This document shows, piece after piece, positions 27,988 to 36,133 of a DNA stretch of 64,000 nucleotides. Positions within the stretch are counted from its first letter, which is position 1, and each line of letters begins with the position of its first letter. The DNA is from Roseovarius albus (GTDB lineage Bacteria; Pseudomonadota; Alphaproteobacteria; Rhodobacterales; Rhodobacteraceae): contig NZ_FWFX01000006.1 of NCBI RefSeq assembly GCF_900172335.1, forward strand, positions 1 through 64,000, written 5' to 3'. The notes under the pieces were generated by a model. It saw only the letters and a list, made by a program, of their open reading frames with translations, ran no database searches and was not told the DNA's origin. Both the position numbers and the translations under genes were made by a program.

Positions 27988-30261
27988 TTACTTGCTTTGC
28001 ATCGCGGCCAGCAGGCGGGGCGGTGACATTGGTAGCTCAGTCATGCGCACGCCTGCCGCCTCGGACACCGCATTTGATACTGCTGCCAATGGCGGCACAA
28101 TGGAGGTTTCGCCCACACCACGCACGCCGTAGGGGTGGCCCGGGTTGGGGATTTCCAAAATCACCGTGTCGATCATCGGCAGATCAGAGGCCACCGGAAT
28201 ACGGTAGTCAAGGAAGCCCGCGTTCTGCAGAGTGCCATCCTCTCCATAGATGTATTCCTCGTTCAGCGCCCAGCCGATACCTTGGGCGGCACCGCCTTGA
28301 AACTGGCCTTCGACATAGTCTGGGTGCACTGCTTTGCCCGCGTCCTGGAATACGGTGTAGCGCACAATTTTGGTATAGCCGGTTTCAGGATCTACTTCTG
28401 TATCAACCATATGCGTGGCAAAGCTCACGCCTGCCCCTTCGGGGTTGGCCTCGTGGTGGCCGGCAATTGGACCGCCGGTATTGGAGGCTGTGGCTGCAAT
28501 CTCGGCAATGGTCAAAGGCGGGAATTCCCCTGCGTTCGGACCTGCAGGCTTGGCAGCCCCGTCTTCCCAAACAACAGCATCTTCGTCGATGCCCCAAGTC
28601 ATGGCAGCGCGTTTACACATCTCTTGCTTAGCGGCTTGTGCGGCTTTGATCGTGGCAAGGCCCACGGCAAAGGTTACACGGCTGCCGTCGGTGACTTCGT
28701 TCTGGCCCAGCGATGCAGTGTCAGCCACGATAGTGCGGACCTGATCGTAAGGCACACCCAGTTCCTCGGCCGCCATCATTGACATGGAGGCGCGCGAGCC
28801 GCCGATATCTGGATTGCCTTCAGAGACGTTGATGGTGCCATCGGGGGCCACGTTCAGCGTGACACAGGTGTCGCCACCAAAGTTGAACCAGAAGCCGCAG
28901 GCGACGCCACGCCCTTGGTTCGGGCCAAGCGGGGCCGACCAATGCGGGTGATCCTTGGCGGCTTTCAGCGTCGCCTCAAGCCCGATCGCGGGGAAGGTTG
29001 GGCCGTAAGAGGCTTTGGTGCCTTCGCGAGAGGCGTTCATCAGGCGCACTTCCAGCGGGTCGAGGCCAAAGCCTTTGGCCAGCTCGTCAATCGCGCTTTC
29101 AATGGCATAGGCTGCCATCGGTGCGCCGGGGGCGCGATAAGCGGCCTGCTTGGGTCGGTTGGTGACCACATCCCAACCGATGGTTTTGACGTTTTCCAAA
29201 TCATAGGGCGCAAAGCCGGACATTGCGCCGAATTCAACGGGCGAGCCGGGGTAGGCACCGCCCTGATAACGCAATTCGGCAAATCCGGCTGTGATCTTAC
29301 CATCCTTGGTCATGCCGATACGCACGTCGATGGAGCTGGAGGCTGTTGGCCCGCTGGCGCGCAGCACTTCGGAGCGGCTCATCACCATTTTCACCGGGCG
29401 GCTGGTCTTGCGGGACAGGCACAGGGCAACAGGTTCAAGGAACACAGTTGTCTTGCCGCCAAAGCCACCACCAATCTCAGAAGCGGTGACACGCAGCTGG
29501 CCTTGTTTCAAGCCCATGATGGACGCACAAGTGTTACGTACCATGTAGTGGCCTTGGGTGCAGCAGAAGAGATCCGCCTGACCATCTGGCCCGAAAGTGG
29601 CCAGACAGGCGTGCGGTTCAATGTACCCTTGGTGGGTGGCTTCGGTCTTGTAGGTGCGCTCTACGATGCGGTCGGCCTTGGCCAGACCGGCCTCGATATC
29701 ACCATGGCCAAATTCGTGGCGCGCCATCACGTTACCCGAGGAGCCCTCGGGCGCGGTTTCTTCGGCGCGGCCCTCGTGCAGGATCGGCGCGTCGGGCGTC
29801 ATCGCTGCGTCAACGTCGGTGACATGTGGCAGAACCTCATAGGTCACGTCGATCAGCTTAAGCGCCCTGCGCGCAATCGGGGCACTGGTTGCGGCAACAG
29901 CGGCGACCGCATGGCCATCATAGAGGGCCTTTTCACCAGCCATGCAGTTATCAAGAATGTCGACGACATCCTGAGAGGCGGATTCGAGTATGTGCACAGA
30001 GTTGTGGTGCGGTTGTTCAAAATCCTTGCGGGTGATCACTGCGTGCACGCCGGGCAGGGCTTCCGCCTTGGAGGTGTCGATATTGACGATCTTGGCGTGC
30101 GCATGGGGGCTGCGCAGTACGCGGCCAATCAGCATGCCAGGCGCGCTCATGTCGGCGCCGTAACGCGCGCGGCCGGTGACCTTGTCGATGCCATCAGGGC
30201 GTTCAACGCGTGTCCCTACGACTTTGAAATCACGTTTCTTTTCGGTGTTGTCCAAGGCCAT
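27988..30261 (-). CDS. Molybdenum hydroxylase large subunit (xanthine dehydrogenase/CoxL family)
   Basis: 757 residues binding the molybdopterin cofactor. It starts with the family run GTRVERPDGIDKVTGRARYGADM. It carries GGGFGGKT for cofactor binding, the segment AAYRAPGAPMAAYAIESAIDELA, and GVRGVGETSIVPPLAA near the end with the catalytic Glu. The active-site loop is not AYxCSFR, so it is not a form I CO dehydrogenase. The substrate is probably an aldehyde or N-heterocycle. The start overlaps the previous stop by one base (TAATG). Third gene of a four-gene operon. Confidence 0.93.
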   Translation of the reverse strand: MALDNTEKKRDFKVVGTRVERPDGIDKVTGRARYGADMSAPGMLIGRVLRSPHAHAKIVNIDTSKAEALPGVHAVITRKDFEQPHHNSVHILESASQDVVDILDNCMAGEKALYDGHAVAAVAATSAPIARRALKLIDVTYEVLPHVTDVDAAMTPDAPILHEGRAEETAPEGSSGNVMARHEFGHGDIEAGLAKADRIVERTYKTEATHQGYIEPHACLATFGPDGQADLFCCTQGHYMVRNTCASIMGLKQGQLRVTASEIGGGFGGKTTVFLEPVALCLSRKTSRPVKMVMSRSEVLRASGPTASSSIDVRIGMTKDGKITAGFAELRYQGGAYPGSPVEFGAMSGFAPYDLENVKTIGWDVVTNRPKQAAYRAPGAPMAAYAIESAIDELAKGFGLDPLEVRLMNASREGTKASYGPTFPAIGLEATLKAAKDHPHWSAPLGPNQGRGVACGFWFNFGGDTCVTLNVAPDGTINVSEGNPDIGGSRASMSMMAAEELGVPYDQVRTIVADTASLGQNEVTDGSRVTFAVGLATIKAAQAAKQEMCKRAAMTWGIDEDAVVWEDGAAKPAGPNAGEFPPLTIAEIAATASNTGGPIAGHHEANPEGAGVSFATHMVDTEVDPETGYTKIVRYTVFQDAGKAVHPDYVEGQFQGGAAQGIGWALNEEYIYGEDGTLQNAGFLDYRIPVASDLPMIDTVILEIPNPGHPYGVRGVGETSIVPPLAAVSNAVSEAAGVRMTELPMSPPRLLAAMQSK

Positions 30262-30740
30262 TATGATGCCTCCCGCAGGTCTTTGGCCGTTTGCATCACG
30301 GCGCGAATGATTTTGTCATAGCCGGTGCAACGGCAGAGGTTACCGGCCAGCCAATAGCGGACCTCCTCCTCGGTCGGGTCCGGTTTCTTTTCCAGCAGTG
30401 ATTTTGCGGCAACCAGAATGCCCGGAGTACATACACCGCATTGCAAAGCGGCATGTTTGATGAAGCTTGTTTGCAGCGGATGCAGTTCATCGCCATTGGC
30501 CATGCCTTCGATGGTGCTGACCACGCAGCCTTCAGCCTCGGCGCCCAACATCAAGCAGGAACAGACAAGGCGGTCGTCAACCGTGACGGAACAGGCGCCG
30601 CAGTCGCCGCTGCCGCAACCTTCTTTGGTTCCGGTCAGGTTCAGCTTGTCCCGCAGCACGTCCAGCAGGGTTTCTTCGGGCTCACAAAGGAAATCAACCG
30701 GGTCGCCGTTGATTGTGGTTTTTACATGAATCTGGCTCAT
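30261..30740 (-). CDS. Molybdenum hydroxylase 2Fe-2S subunit (CoxS type)
   Basis: 159 residues with two iron-sulfur sites. The N-terminal plant-ferredoxin-like cluster uses TKEGCGSGDCGACSV plus the Cys in CSCLM. The C-terminal four-helix cluster uses LQCGVCTPGILVA and NLCRCTGYDKI. It passes electrons from the molybdenum site to the FAD subunit. GGAGG upstream, and the start overlaps the FAD-subunit stop by four bases (ATGA), so translation is coupled. Confidence 0.96.
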   Translation of the reverse strand: MSQIHVKTTINGDPVDFLCEPEETLLDVLRDKLNLTGTKEGCGSGDCGACSVTVDDRLVCSCLMLGAEAEGCVVSTIEGMANGDELHPLQTSFIKHAALQCGVCTPGILVAAKSLLEKKPDPTEEEVRYWLAGNLCRCTGYDKIIRAVMQTAKDLREAS

Positions 30741-31600
30741 GACGCACCTCCTGCGCGTTGATAGGCAATTTTGGCGGCGCGTTGGGCAAGAACGCCAGAG
30801 ACGTGTTTGCGAAACTCGACCGTGCCGCGTTTGTCGCTGATCGGGGTGGCGGCTTCGGAACAGGCGGCGGCGAGGGCTTCGAGTGCGGCCTCATCGAGTT
30901 TTGTTCCAGTTAACGCCTTGGCTGCAGCATCGACCACAATCACGGTAGGAGCTACAGCACCTAGCGAAACATTCGCGTCTGTGATGGTGCCGTCAGCATC
31001 GAGCGTCAGTGAGACCCCACAGCCCACAACGGCGATATCCATCTCGGTCCGTGGTATGAAGCGCAGGTAAGCGTCCGATGCGCGTTCACCGCGGGCAGGT
31101 AGGAAGATCGAGGTAATGAATTCATCCTTGGTCAGTGTAGTTTTGCCGGGGCCCGCAGGAATGTCTGCCACGGGCACATCACGGGTGCCGTTCTGGCCTG
31201 CCACTCGGGCGATGGCATTTGCCGCGGCCATAGCGGGGACGCTGTCGGCCGCTGGCGACGCATTACACAGGTTACCGGCCAATGTGGCGCGGCCTTGGAC
31301 TTGGGTTGAGCCGATCAGGTCCATACCCTCCACAACACCGGGCCAGTCTTTGCCGAGTGTATCGTGTTCGGACATCTCAGCCCCGCTGACCGCCGCGCCA
31401 ATGCGCCAGCCGCCATCTTCGGCAACAATGTCGCGCATGCCTTCGATACGTTTGATGTCGACGATCAGGTCGGGCTCTGACATTTCCGCCCGCAGTCGGA
31501 CCAATAGATCAGTGCCACCTGCCATCACGCGGCATTCGCCAGTGGCGTTTGACAACAGGTCAAGTGCAGCACTCACCGTTGTCGGCGCTTCGTATTGCAT
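30737..31600 (-). CDS. Molybdenum hydroxylase FAD-binding subunit (CoxM type)
   Basis: 287 residues of the medium FAD-binding subunit. It has the pyrophosphate-binding motif MAGGTDLLVRL near the N-terminus, TLAGNLCNASPAADS in the second FAD loop, and the CO-dehydrogenase flavoprotein C-terminal domain. First gene of the operon FAD - 2Fe-2S - Mo - MoaD. AAAGG precedes the ATG. A 20-base perfect palindrome lies 130 bases upstream. Confidence 0.94.
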   Translation of the reverse strand: MQYEAPTTVSAALDLLSNATGECRVMAGGTDLLVRLRAEMSEPDLIVDIKRIEGMRDIVAEDGGWRIGAAVSGAEMSEHDTLGKDWPGVVEGMDLIGSTQVQGRATLAGNLCNASPAADSVPAMAAANAIARVAGQNGTRDVPVADIPAGPGKTTLTKDEFITSIFLPARGERASDAYLRFIPRTEMDIAVVGCGVSLTLDADGTITDANVSLGAVAPTVIVVDAAAKALTGTKLDEAALEALAAACSEAATPISDKRGTVEFRKHVSGVLAQRAAKIAYQRAGGAS

Positions 31601-31992
31601 GAATTTGCCTTTCTACTTGGGGCCGGCAAATGTTCTGCCGGTGCCTGAGATTCAGTATTCTCGGCAAGACTATTGACCAAGTTCTGCAAGAGCGCAAACC
31701 CGTAAATGTAATTTCTAAGGAGTATATTGAATAATTTGATCAAATTATTTATGAACCACTTCCAAATCGCGTCAGTGCGCACAAATTACGTTCTTCATTT
31801 CATCTCTGACACCCATAAAGGTCATGTTTTCCAGACTGCAGTTTCAGCCGTTTAGTTGCTAGGGTTGCCAGTGTGGCGGGAATGGGGCGGCTGATGAAAA
31901 ATTGCCACTTTTGTCTTTTATGATGAATAGAATGCTGCCCATGGGCATTAACCATTGTAAACAATAGCACCAACGGCGTGAAATTCGGATAG
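31601..31992. other. Divergent spacer between the Mo-hydroxylase operon and the Hint gene
   Basis: 392 bases without a gene, AT-rich in the centre. Its only clear element is the 20-base palindrome at 31730-31749. A long frame on the minus strand from about 32570 into this region is antisense to the Hint gene and is not a gene. Confidence 0.5.
31730..31749. promoter_or_regulatory. 20-base perfect palindrome between divergent genes
   Basis: AATAATTTGATCAAATTATT is fully self-complementary. It stands 130 bases before the FAD-subunit gene and 244 before the Hint gene. Length and symmetry suggest a binding site for a dimeric regulator; no regulator is encoded next to it. Confidence 0.6.
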
Positions 31993-33312
31993 ATGGCAAA
32001 TATCAACGGCACCAATAATGATGATGACATTGATGTCGCTAATGATAGCGGCACGTTGAATGGTGGATCGTCAGTTAGCCCGGTTGATAACATCAATGCG
32101 CGCCAGGGCGATGATACGATATCTATCGACGACAGCACGATATCCGGCCGCGTCCGAGGCCAGGGCGGAAACGATGACATCTCAATCACTGACAGCACGA
32201 TAAGTGGTGATGTTCTCGGCAATGGTGGCGCAGATACGATTTCTGTCGAGGATGGCAGCACACTTTCCCAGCTGCTGGGCGGTGGCGGAAGTGACGATGT
32301 TTCCGTCTCCGACTCCTCTGTCAATCGTGTCAATCTTGGAAATGGTGCTGACAGCCTGAATTTTGTCGACTCCACAACGGATGAGGGATTGTTCGGAGGG
32401 GGCGGTAACGACACAATTTCCGTAGAAGGATCAACCGTTGATCGGGTGAATCTTGGAAACAACAACGACACATTGAATTTTGTAAAGTCCTCATCGACCG
32501 ACGGTCTATTTGGCGGTGGCGGAACTGATGCGCTCAATCTGCCAGTTGGCACCGAGGTTACGGACGACAACGCGGGCTTTTTCGTTGTCGGTTTGGGCGA
32601 TACCTATACACTGACAAGCGGGACCTTTGAGCTGCCGACCGGGCAGATTGTGAGTTATTCACAATTTGAGACAGGTAGCGCCATACCTTGTTTTACAGCG
32701 GGAACATTGATCGCAACCGAACACGGGGAAAAACTGGTTCAGGATATTTGCGTTGGTGACCGCGTATTGACCATGGATTGTGGATTGCAGCCGGTGCGTT
32801 GGATTGGGTCTCGAACGCTTTCAGAAATCGAATTGCAGGCCCGCAAAGAGCTGTGCCCGATTGTCATTCGCAAAGGGGCGTTGGGGATGGGGTATCCGGC
32901 ACAGGAATTGAGCGTGTCGCCACAGCACCGGGTCTTAATCCGGTCCCGTATTGCCGAACGGATGTTCGGTGAGATGGAGGTTTTGGTGCCTGCAGTTAAG
33001 TTGCTTGAACTTGATGGTGTTGAGCGTGACGGAGATAGTAGTAAGGTGCAGTATGTTCACCTGATGTTTGACACGCATCAGATCGTGTTTTCGAACGGGC
33101 TGCCTTCCGAAAGCCTATATGCCGGCCAAGAGGCGCTGAAATCGATAGACCCGGCGGCGCGTCTTGAGTTACTGACTTTGTTTCCTGAGTTGCGAGATAT
33201 GGACCACCGCCCGCCACAGGCGCGGACTTTTGTCAAGAAGTCCGGGCAAATTTCCAACCTGATTGCCCGGCACAATAAGAATGGGCAACCTCTGCTGTCT
33301 AACGGGCGGTAA
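31993..33312 (+). CDS. Hint-domain protein with Gly/Asp-rich repeats
   Basis: 439 residues. The N-terminal part (about 5-180) is built of repeated units around GGNDxIS/GNGADxxxV, similar to RTX-like beta-roll repeats but with irregular spacing. From Cys233, residues about 233-375 form a Hint (hedgehog/intein) domain: CFTAGTLIATEHGEKLVQDI, GDRVLTMD and the late LSVSPQHRVLI and LMFDTHQIVFSNG histidine motifs. Such proteins are common in Rhodobacteraceae and probably secreted by a type I route. Hint may cleave the chain or attach it to another molecule. No typical C-terminal splice partner is present. The start lacks a strong ribosome site. Confidence 0.87.
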   Translation: MANINGTNNDDDIDVANDSGTLNGGSSVSPVDNINARQGDDTISIDDSTISGRVRGQGGNDDISITDSTISGDVLGNGGADTISVEDGSTLSQLLGGGGSDDVSVSDSSVNRVNLGNGADSLNFVDSTTDEGLFGGGGNDTISVEGSTVDRVNLGNNNDTLNFVKSSSTDGLFGGGGTDALNLPVGTEVTDDNAGFFVVGLGDTYTLTSGTFELPTGQIVSYSQFETGSAIPCFTAGTLIATEHGEKLVQDICVGDRVLTMDCGLQPVRWIGSRTLSEIELQARKELCPIVIRKGALGMGYPAQELSVSPQHRVLIRSRIAERMFGEMEVLVPAVKLLELDGVERDGDSSKVQYVHLMFDTHQIVFSNGLPSESLYAGQEALKSIDPAARLELLTLFPELRDMDHRPPQARTFVKKSGQISNLIARHNKNGQPLLSNGR

Positions 33313-33647
33313 GCACAACCTTAAACCCGACGTCGCTTGACACTCTTAAACCTGTCAGGTTGAGGGTTGGTTGTATGTCGCATTGGCGGCTACCAGTTTT
33401 ATACTCAATGACCCTGTTGGCGCATCCCAGAACATGTGGAATTCGTTTATCAACGACCGAAAGGGATAGGTGAAAGTGGTTGGTCGGTTTTTCTCGAATC
33501 CAAATATGCCCGACCCTAGCAAAGAAATGCCCAGCAGCCGGAAGCGCAAAAAAGCAGATTGTTCGTCGTGAGCAGGTGGTAAGCCAGCACGAGCAAGATC
33601 AGTTTTGCGCCAAAGTAGTGCAACTTGCGGCAGGTCAGGTTAGCCTG
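33313..33647. other. Spacer between Hint gene and fluoride channel genes
   Basis: 335 bases between convergent genes. It holds a small inverted repeat AACCTGTCAGGTT at about 33349-33361. No terminator with a T-run and no gene could be supported. A short frame on the minus strand (33355-33549) has no start signal. Confidence 0.4.
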
Positions 33648-34013
33648 TTAGCTGAGTGCAACCAAACCCAGCCAGAAGGCCCCCCAGCACAGGATAAGGC
33701 TCAGGCCGATATTGGCGCCCGCCAATATAAATGTGCGCTCGCGGTGTAACTGCAGAGATTGATAGGCAAAGCTGGAAAAGGTGGTGAAGCCACCGCAAAA
33801 GCCGAAAACCAATTGCCGCTCTTGTGTCGACAGCAGCTCTGTGGAAGGGCCAATGTGAGAGATCCACGCGCCCAGCAAAAAGCATCCCAGCACATTCACG
33901 ATCATCGTGGCAAAAGGCAGTTCGTGCGTGATCAGTTGGGATACCAGATGACGTATGACAGCGCCCAAGCCTCCGCCCAAGGCAAAGAGAGCGTGAAGGT
34001 AGAACGCGCTCAT
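33648..34013 (-). CDS. crcB: Fluoride channel subunit CrcB/Fluc, second of a pair
   Basis: 121 residues, four hydrophobic segments. It has the family motifs GGGLGAVIRHLV, FATMIVNVLGCFLLG with the conserved Asn, and GFCGGFTTFSSFAYQ with the Phe-box and Ser/Thr track. Fluc channels export toxic fluoride as antiparallel dimers. Its ATG overlaps the stop of the upstream crcB by four bases (ATGA, 34013-34010), so the two are made together and probably form a heterodimer. Confidence 0.93.
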   Translation of the reverse strand: MSAFYLHALFALGGGLGAVIRHLVSQLITHELPFATMIVNVLGCFLLGAWISHIGPSTELLSTQERQLVFGFCGGFTTFSSFAYQSLQLHRERTFILAGANIGLSLILCWGAFWLGLVALS

Positions 34014-34393
34014 TCCAAGGCCTCGCTCGCGTGATATCGACGACCAAGCGCCTCGCCAGCAACAGCAGCGGCCAGTCCAAAGACAACTTCGAATGCGGGG
34101 GCGGTAAGGAAATGCCAGCTGCCGCTTTCGGCCAGTCGGGCGATTTCAGCCATGAAGGAAGAAAACGTCGACATGCCACCGCAGAACCCGATTGCGCCAA
34201 GATGCAGAACATGCGCGTGCACCCGGTTGCGCACGGCATAAAGCCAGCCAAGAATGAAACAGGCCGCGACATTGATCCCAAAGGTCGCGGTGACAAATGG
34301 GAGGCCTGGAATCTCGAGCGAAAACAGCTCGCGCACCAGCGAGCCCATAGCCCCACCGATAAAAACGGAGATGTACATCAGAAGTGTTTTCAC
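34010..34393 (-). CDS. crcB: Fluoride channel subunit CrcB/Fluc, first of a pair
   Basis: 127 residues from a GTG start. It has FIGGAMGSLVRELF, FVTATFGINVAACFILG and GFCGGMSTFSSFMAE, the same landmark positions as the downstream copy. Four membrane segments. Opposite orientation preferences of the two subunits would be expected if they form a dual-topology heterodimer. I looked for a fluoride riboswitch in the upstream leader and did not find its conserved core. Confidence 0.93.
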   Translation of the reverse strand: MKTLLMYISVFIGGAMGSLVRELFSLEIPGLPFVTATFGINVAACFILGWLYAVRNRVHAHVLHLGAIGFCGGMSTFSSFMAEIARLAESGSWHFLTAPAFEVVFGLAAAVAGEALGRRYHASEALE

Positions 34394-34579
34394 AGGCTTC
34401 TATCCCACTCTTGATATGTAAGGCTTAGATCCCTCGGGCGTGGTTTTCAATGGACTAAGTTGGCCTTTGAGATAGCGTAGGTCAGTTTAGCGAAGATGCG
34501 AGTTGGTGCTCGAGACTTGATATGCAAGGGGATTGGTCCTCTAATGCGCAAACATTTTATGACTTTGTAGGAATTTGAG

Positions 34580-35305
34580 ATGATCAAAATTGAGACACAA
34601 GTGGATGGTGCACTTTTGGAAGTGCAAATGACGGGGAAAATTGTCTCCTCGGATTACGAGGAAACCCTTGTTCCAGCAATTGAAACCGCATTGTCATACC
34701 ATGACACGATCCGGATGTTGGTGATCGCCGGTGATGATTTTGAAGGGTACGATCTGAGCGCGGCTTGGGCAGATACCAAACTGGGGTTGTCGCACTGGCG
34801 CGGATTTGATCGGGTTGCAGTCGTGACGAACAAAGGCTGGATGCGGAGTTCAATACGCTTGTTCTCACCAGTTTTTCCGTGCCCTGTTCAGGTGTTTGCT
34901 CTGGATACATTGGAAGATGCGCGGCGCTGGTTGCGGGAATCTTTGGGAACCATTCATGTGATTGACCTTGGCGGTCCCGCTGTTCAGGTCAGCCTTATCG
35001 GTGACGTGGATCCTGAGGCCTATCAGCGTGCAGAAGGAGATTTGGATGCCCGTATTCGAGAGCGAGAAGGATTTCGCCTGTTGTTGGACCTCACTGAATT
35101 TACCGGCTGGCAAGGACTGTCTGCGCTTCGGGCGCATTTTGCATTGGCGCGCGAGCATGCCGCATTGCCTGATCGGGTGGCAATTGTCGGCAACAAAGGT
35201 TGGCAGCACCTTCTTCAACGTGTGGCAGGGCATTTTTTGAATGCTGAAAGTCAGTTTTTTGATGGAGTGGAGATGGATGCCGCAAAGGCTTGGCTGAAGT
35301 CTTGA
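34580..35305 (+). CDS. Duplicated STAS/SpoIIAA-like protein
   Basis: 241 residues made of two SpoIIAA-like (DUF3478-type) domains, about 1-120 and 125-241. Matching pieces are FDRVAVVTNKGWMRSSIRLFSPVF in the first and PDRVAIVGNKGWQHLLQRVAGHFL in the second, each followed by an Ala-Trp-Leu end (DARRWL / AAKAWL). Such STAS-like domains in proteobacteria bind small or hydrophobic ligands. Function unknown. Start supported by AGGA. Single gene. Confidence 0.82.
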   Translation: MIKIETQVDGALLEVQMTGKIVSSDYEETLVPAIETALSYHDTIRMLVIAGDDFEGYDLSAAWADTKLGLSHWRGFDRVAVVTNKGWMRSSIRLFSPVFPCPVQVFALDTLEDARRWLRESLGTIHVIDLGGPAVQVSLIGDVDPEAYQRAEGDLDARIREREGFRLLLDLTEFTGWQGLSALRAHFALAREHAALPDRVAIVGNKGWQHLLQRVAGHFLNAESQFFDGVEMDAAKAWLKS

Positions 35306-35429
35306 TTAAGCGCCAGCTTTGTTTGGCTGCGTGGTTAGAGTTGGACTTAATGTTGAGCTGCGGACCTGTTGTGTTCGGGGTAGGTTTAGGGTGACAGTTG
35401 TGTCTTTCAGCGAGGTGAGGATTTAAGCA

Positions 35430-36077
35430 ATGACCAAGGGCAATAACCCGTTTGGAGATTACTCGGATTTCATCACATCTGTTGACGATCTTGAGGCCTT
35501 GTCTGGTCCACCTATGCCGCAGATCTTGGCGAAAGAGTTGCAGGAACTGGATGAGATTTGCAGCGAATTTATATCAAAATCACCAATGTGCATCATGGCG
35601 ACAGCAAATCCGGCGGGATATGTGGATTTATCGCCACGAGGAGATCCACCAGGGTTTTCATCAGTTTTAGGCTCAACTCTGCTTGCCCTGCCTGATCGCC
35701 CTGGGAACAAACGCATGGACAGTTTTCACAACCTGCTGAAGGACCCAAGAATTGGCTTGTTGTTCTTTGTCCCCGATCGTGGCGAAACGCTGCGTATTCG
35801 GGGCACCGCGCGATTGTGTCGGGATGCCCGTCTTCTGGAGAGCATGCAGGTGAACAACCGTGCCCCAAAACTGGCGCTGCTGGTTCATGTTGAAACAGCG
35901 TTTATGCATTGTCCGAAATGCATCATGAGGTCGAATCTGTGGCAGCCAGAAAAATGGCAGGACGCTTCAGATCTCGCGGATATGAATGCTGCGATGGTTA
36001 AACATGCTCATATTCCCGTCTCTCCTGAGGAATGGTTCAAAAAACTGATGGAGGAAGGGGAGATCGACCTCTATTGA
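35430..36077 (+). CDS. PPOX-type FMN flavoprotein
   Basis: 215 residues of the pyridoxamine-5'-phosphate-oxidase-like fold. It has SPMCIMATANPAGYVDLSPRGDPPGF at the FMN-binding start, DRPGNKRMDSFHNLL, IGLLFFVPDRGETLRIRGTARL and a C-terminal FMHCPKCIMRSNLW. The pattern fits the MSMEG_1061-type subfamily. Substrate not known; such proteins act as FMN or F420-dependent reductases/oxidases. GAGGTGAGGA upstream supports the ATG. Followed by a bidirectional terminator. Confidence 0.87.
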   Translation: MTKGNNPFGDYSDFITSVDDLEALSGPPMPQILAKELQELDEICSEFISKSPMCIMATANPAGYVDLSPRGDPPGFSSVLGSTLLALPDRPGNKRMDSFHNLLKDPRIGLLFFVPDRGETLRIRGTARLCRDARLLESMQVNNRAPKLALLVHVETAFMHCPKCIMRSNLWQPEKWQDASDLADMNAAMVKHAHIPVSPEEWFKKLMEEGEIDLY

Positions 36078-36084
36078 AGAACAA

Positions 36085-36106
36085 AAGCCCTCCACTCGGA
36101 GGGCTT
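36085..36106. terminator. Bidirectional terminator between convergent genes
   Basis: AAGCCCTCC (36085-36093) and GGAGGGCTT (36098-36106) with loop ACTC. It serves the PPOX gene on the plus strand and probably the CoA-transferase gene on the minus strand. Confidence 0.75.
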
Positions 36107-36133
36107 CGCGTTCAATATTTTACCAAACAATTC

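Noticed and set aside
28915-30321. Long plus-strand frame of 468 codons
   Set aside because: It is antisense to the Mo-hydroxylase large-subunit gene, which has clear motifs; the long frame reflects codon bias.
27988-31600. Aerobic CO dehydrogenase (coxMSL)
   Set aside because: Subunit types match, but the large subunit lacks the AYxCSFR active-site loop of true CO dehydrogenase.
31800-32570. 256-codon Pro/Ser-rich minus-strand frame
   Set aside because: It is the antisense image of the Gly/Asp repeats of the Hint gene.
34394-34500. Fluoride riboswitch before the crcB pair
   Set aside because: The conserved GGNGAUGG-type core and pseudoknot were not found.
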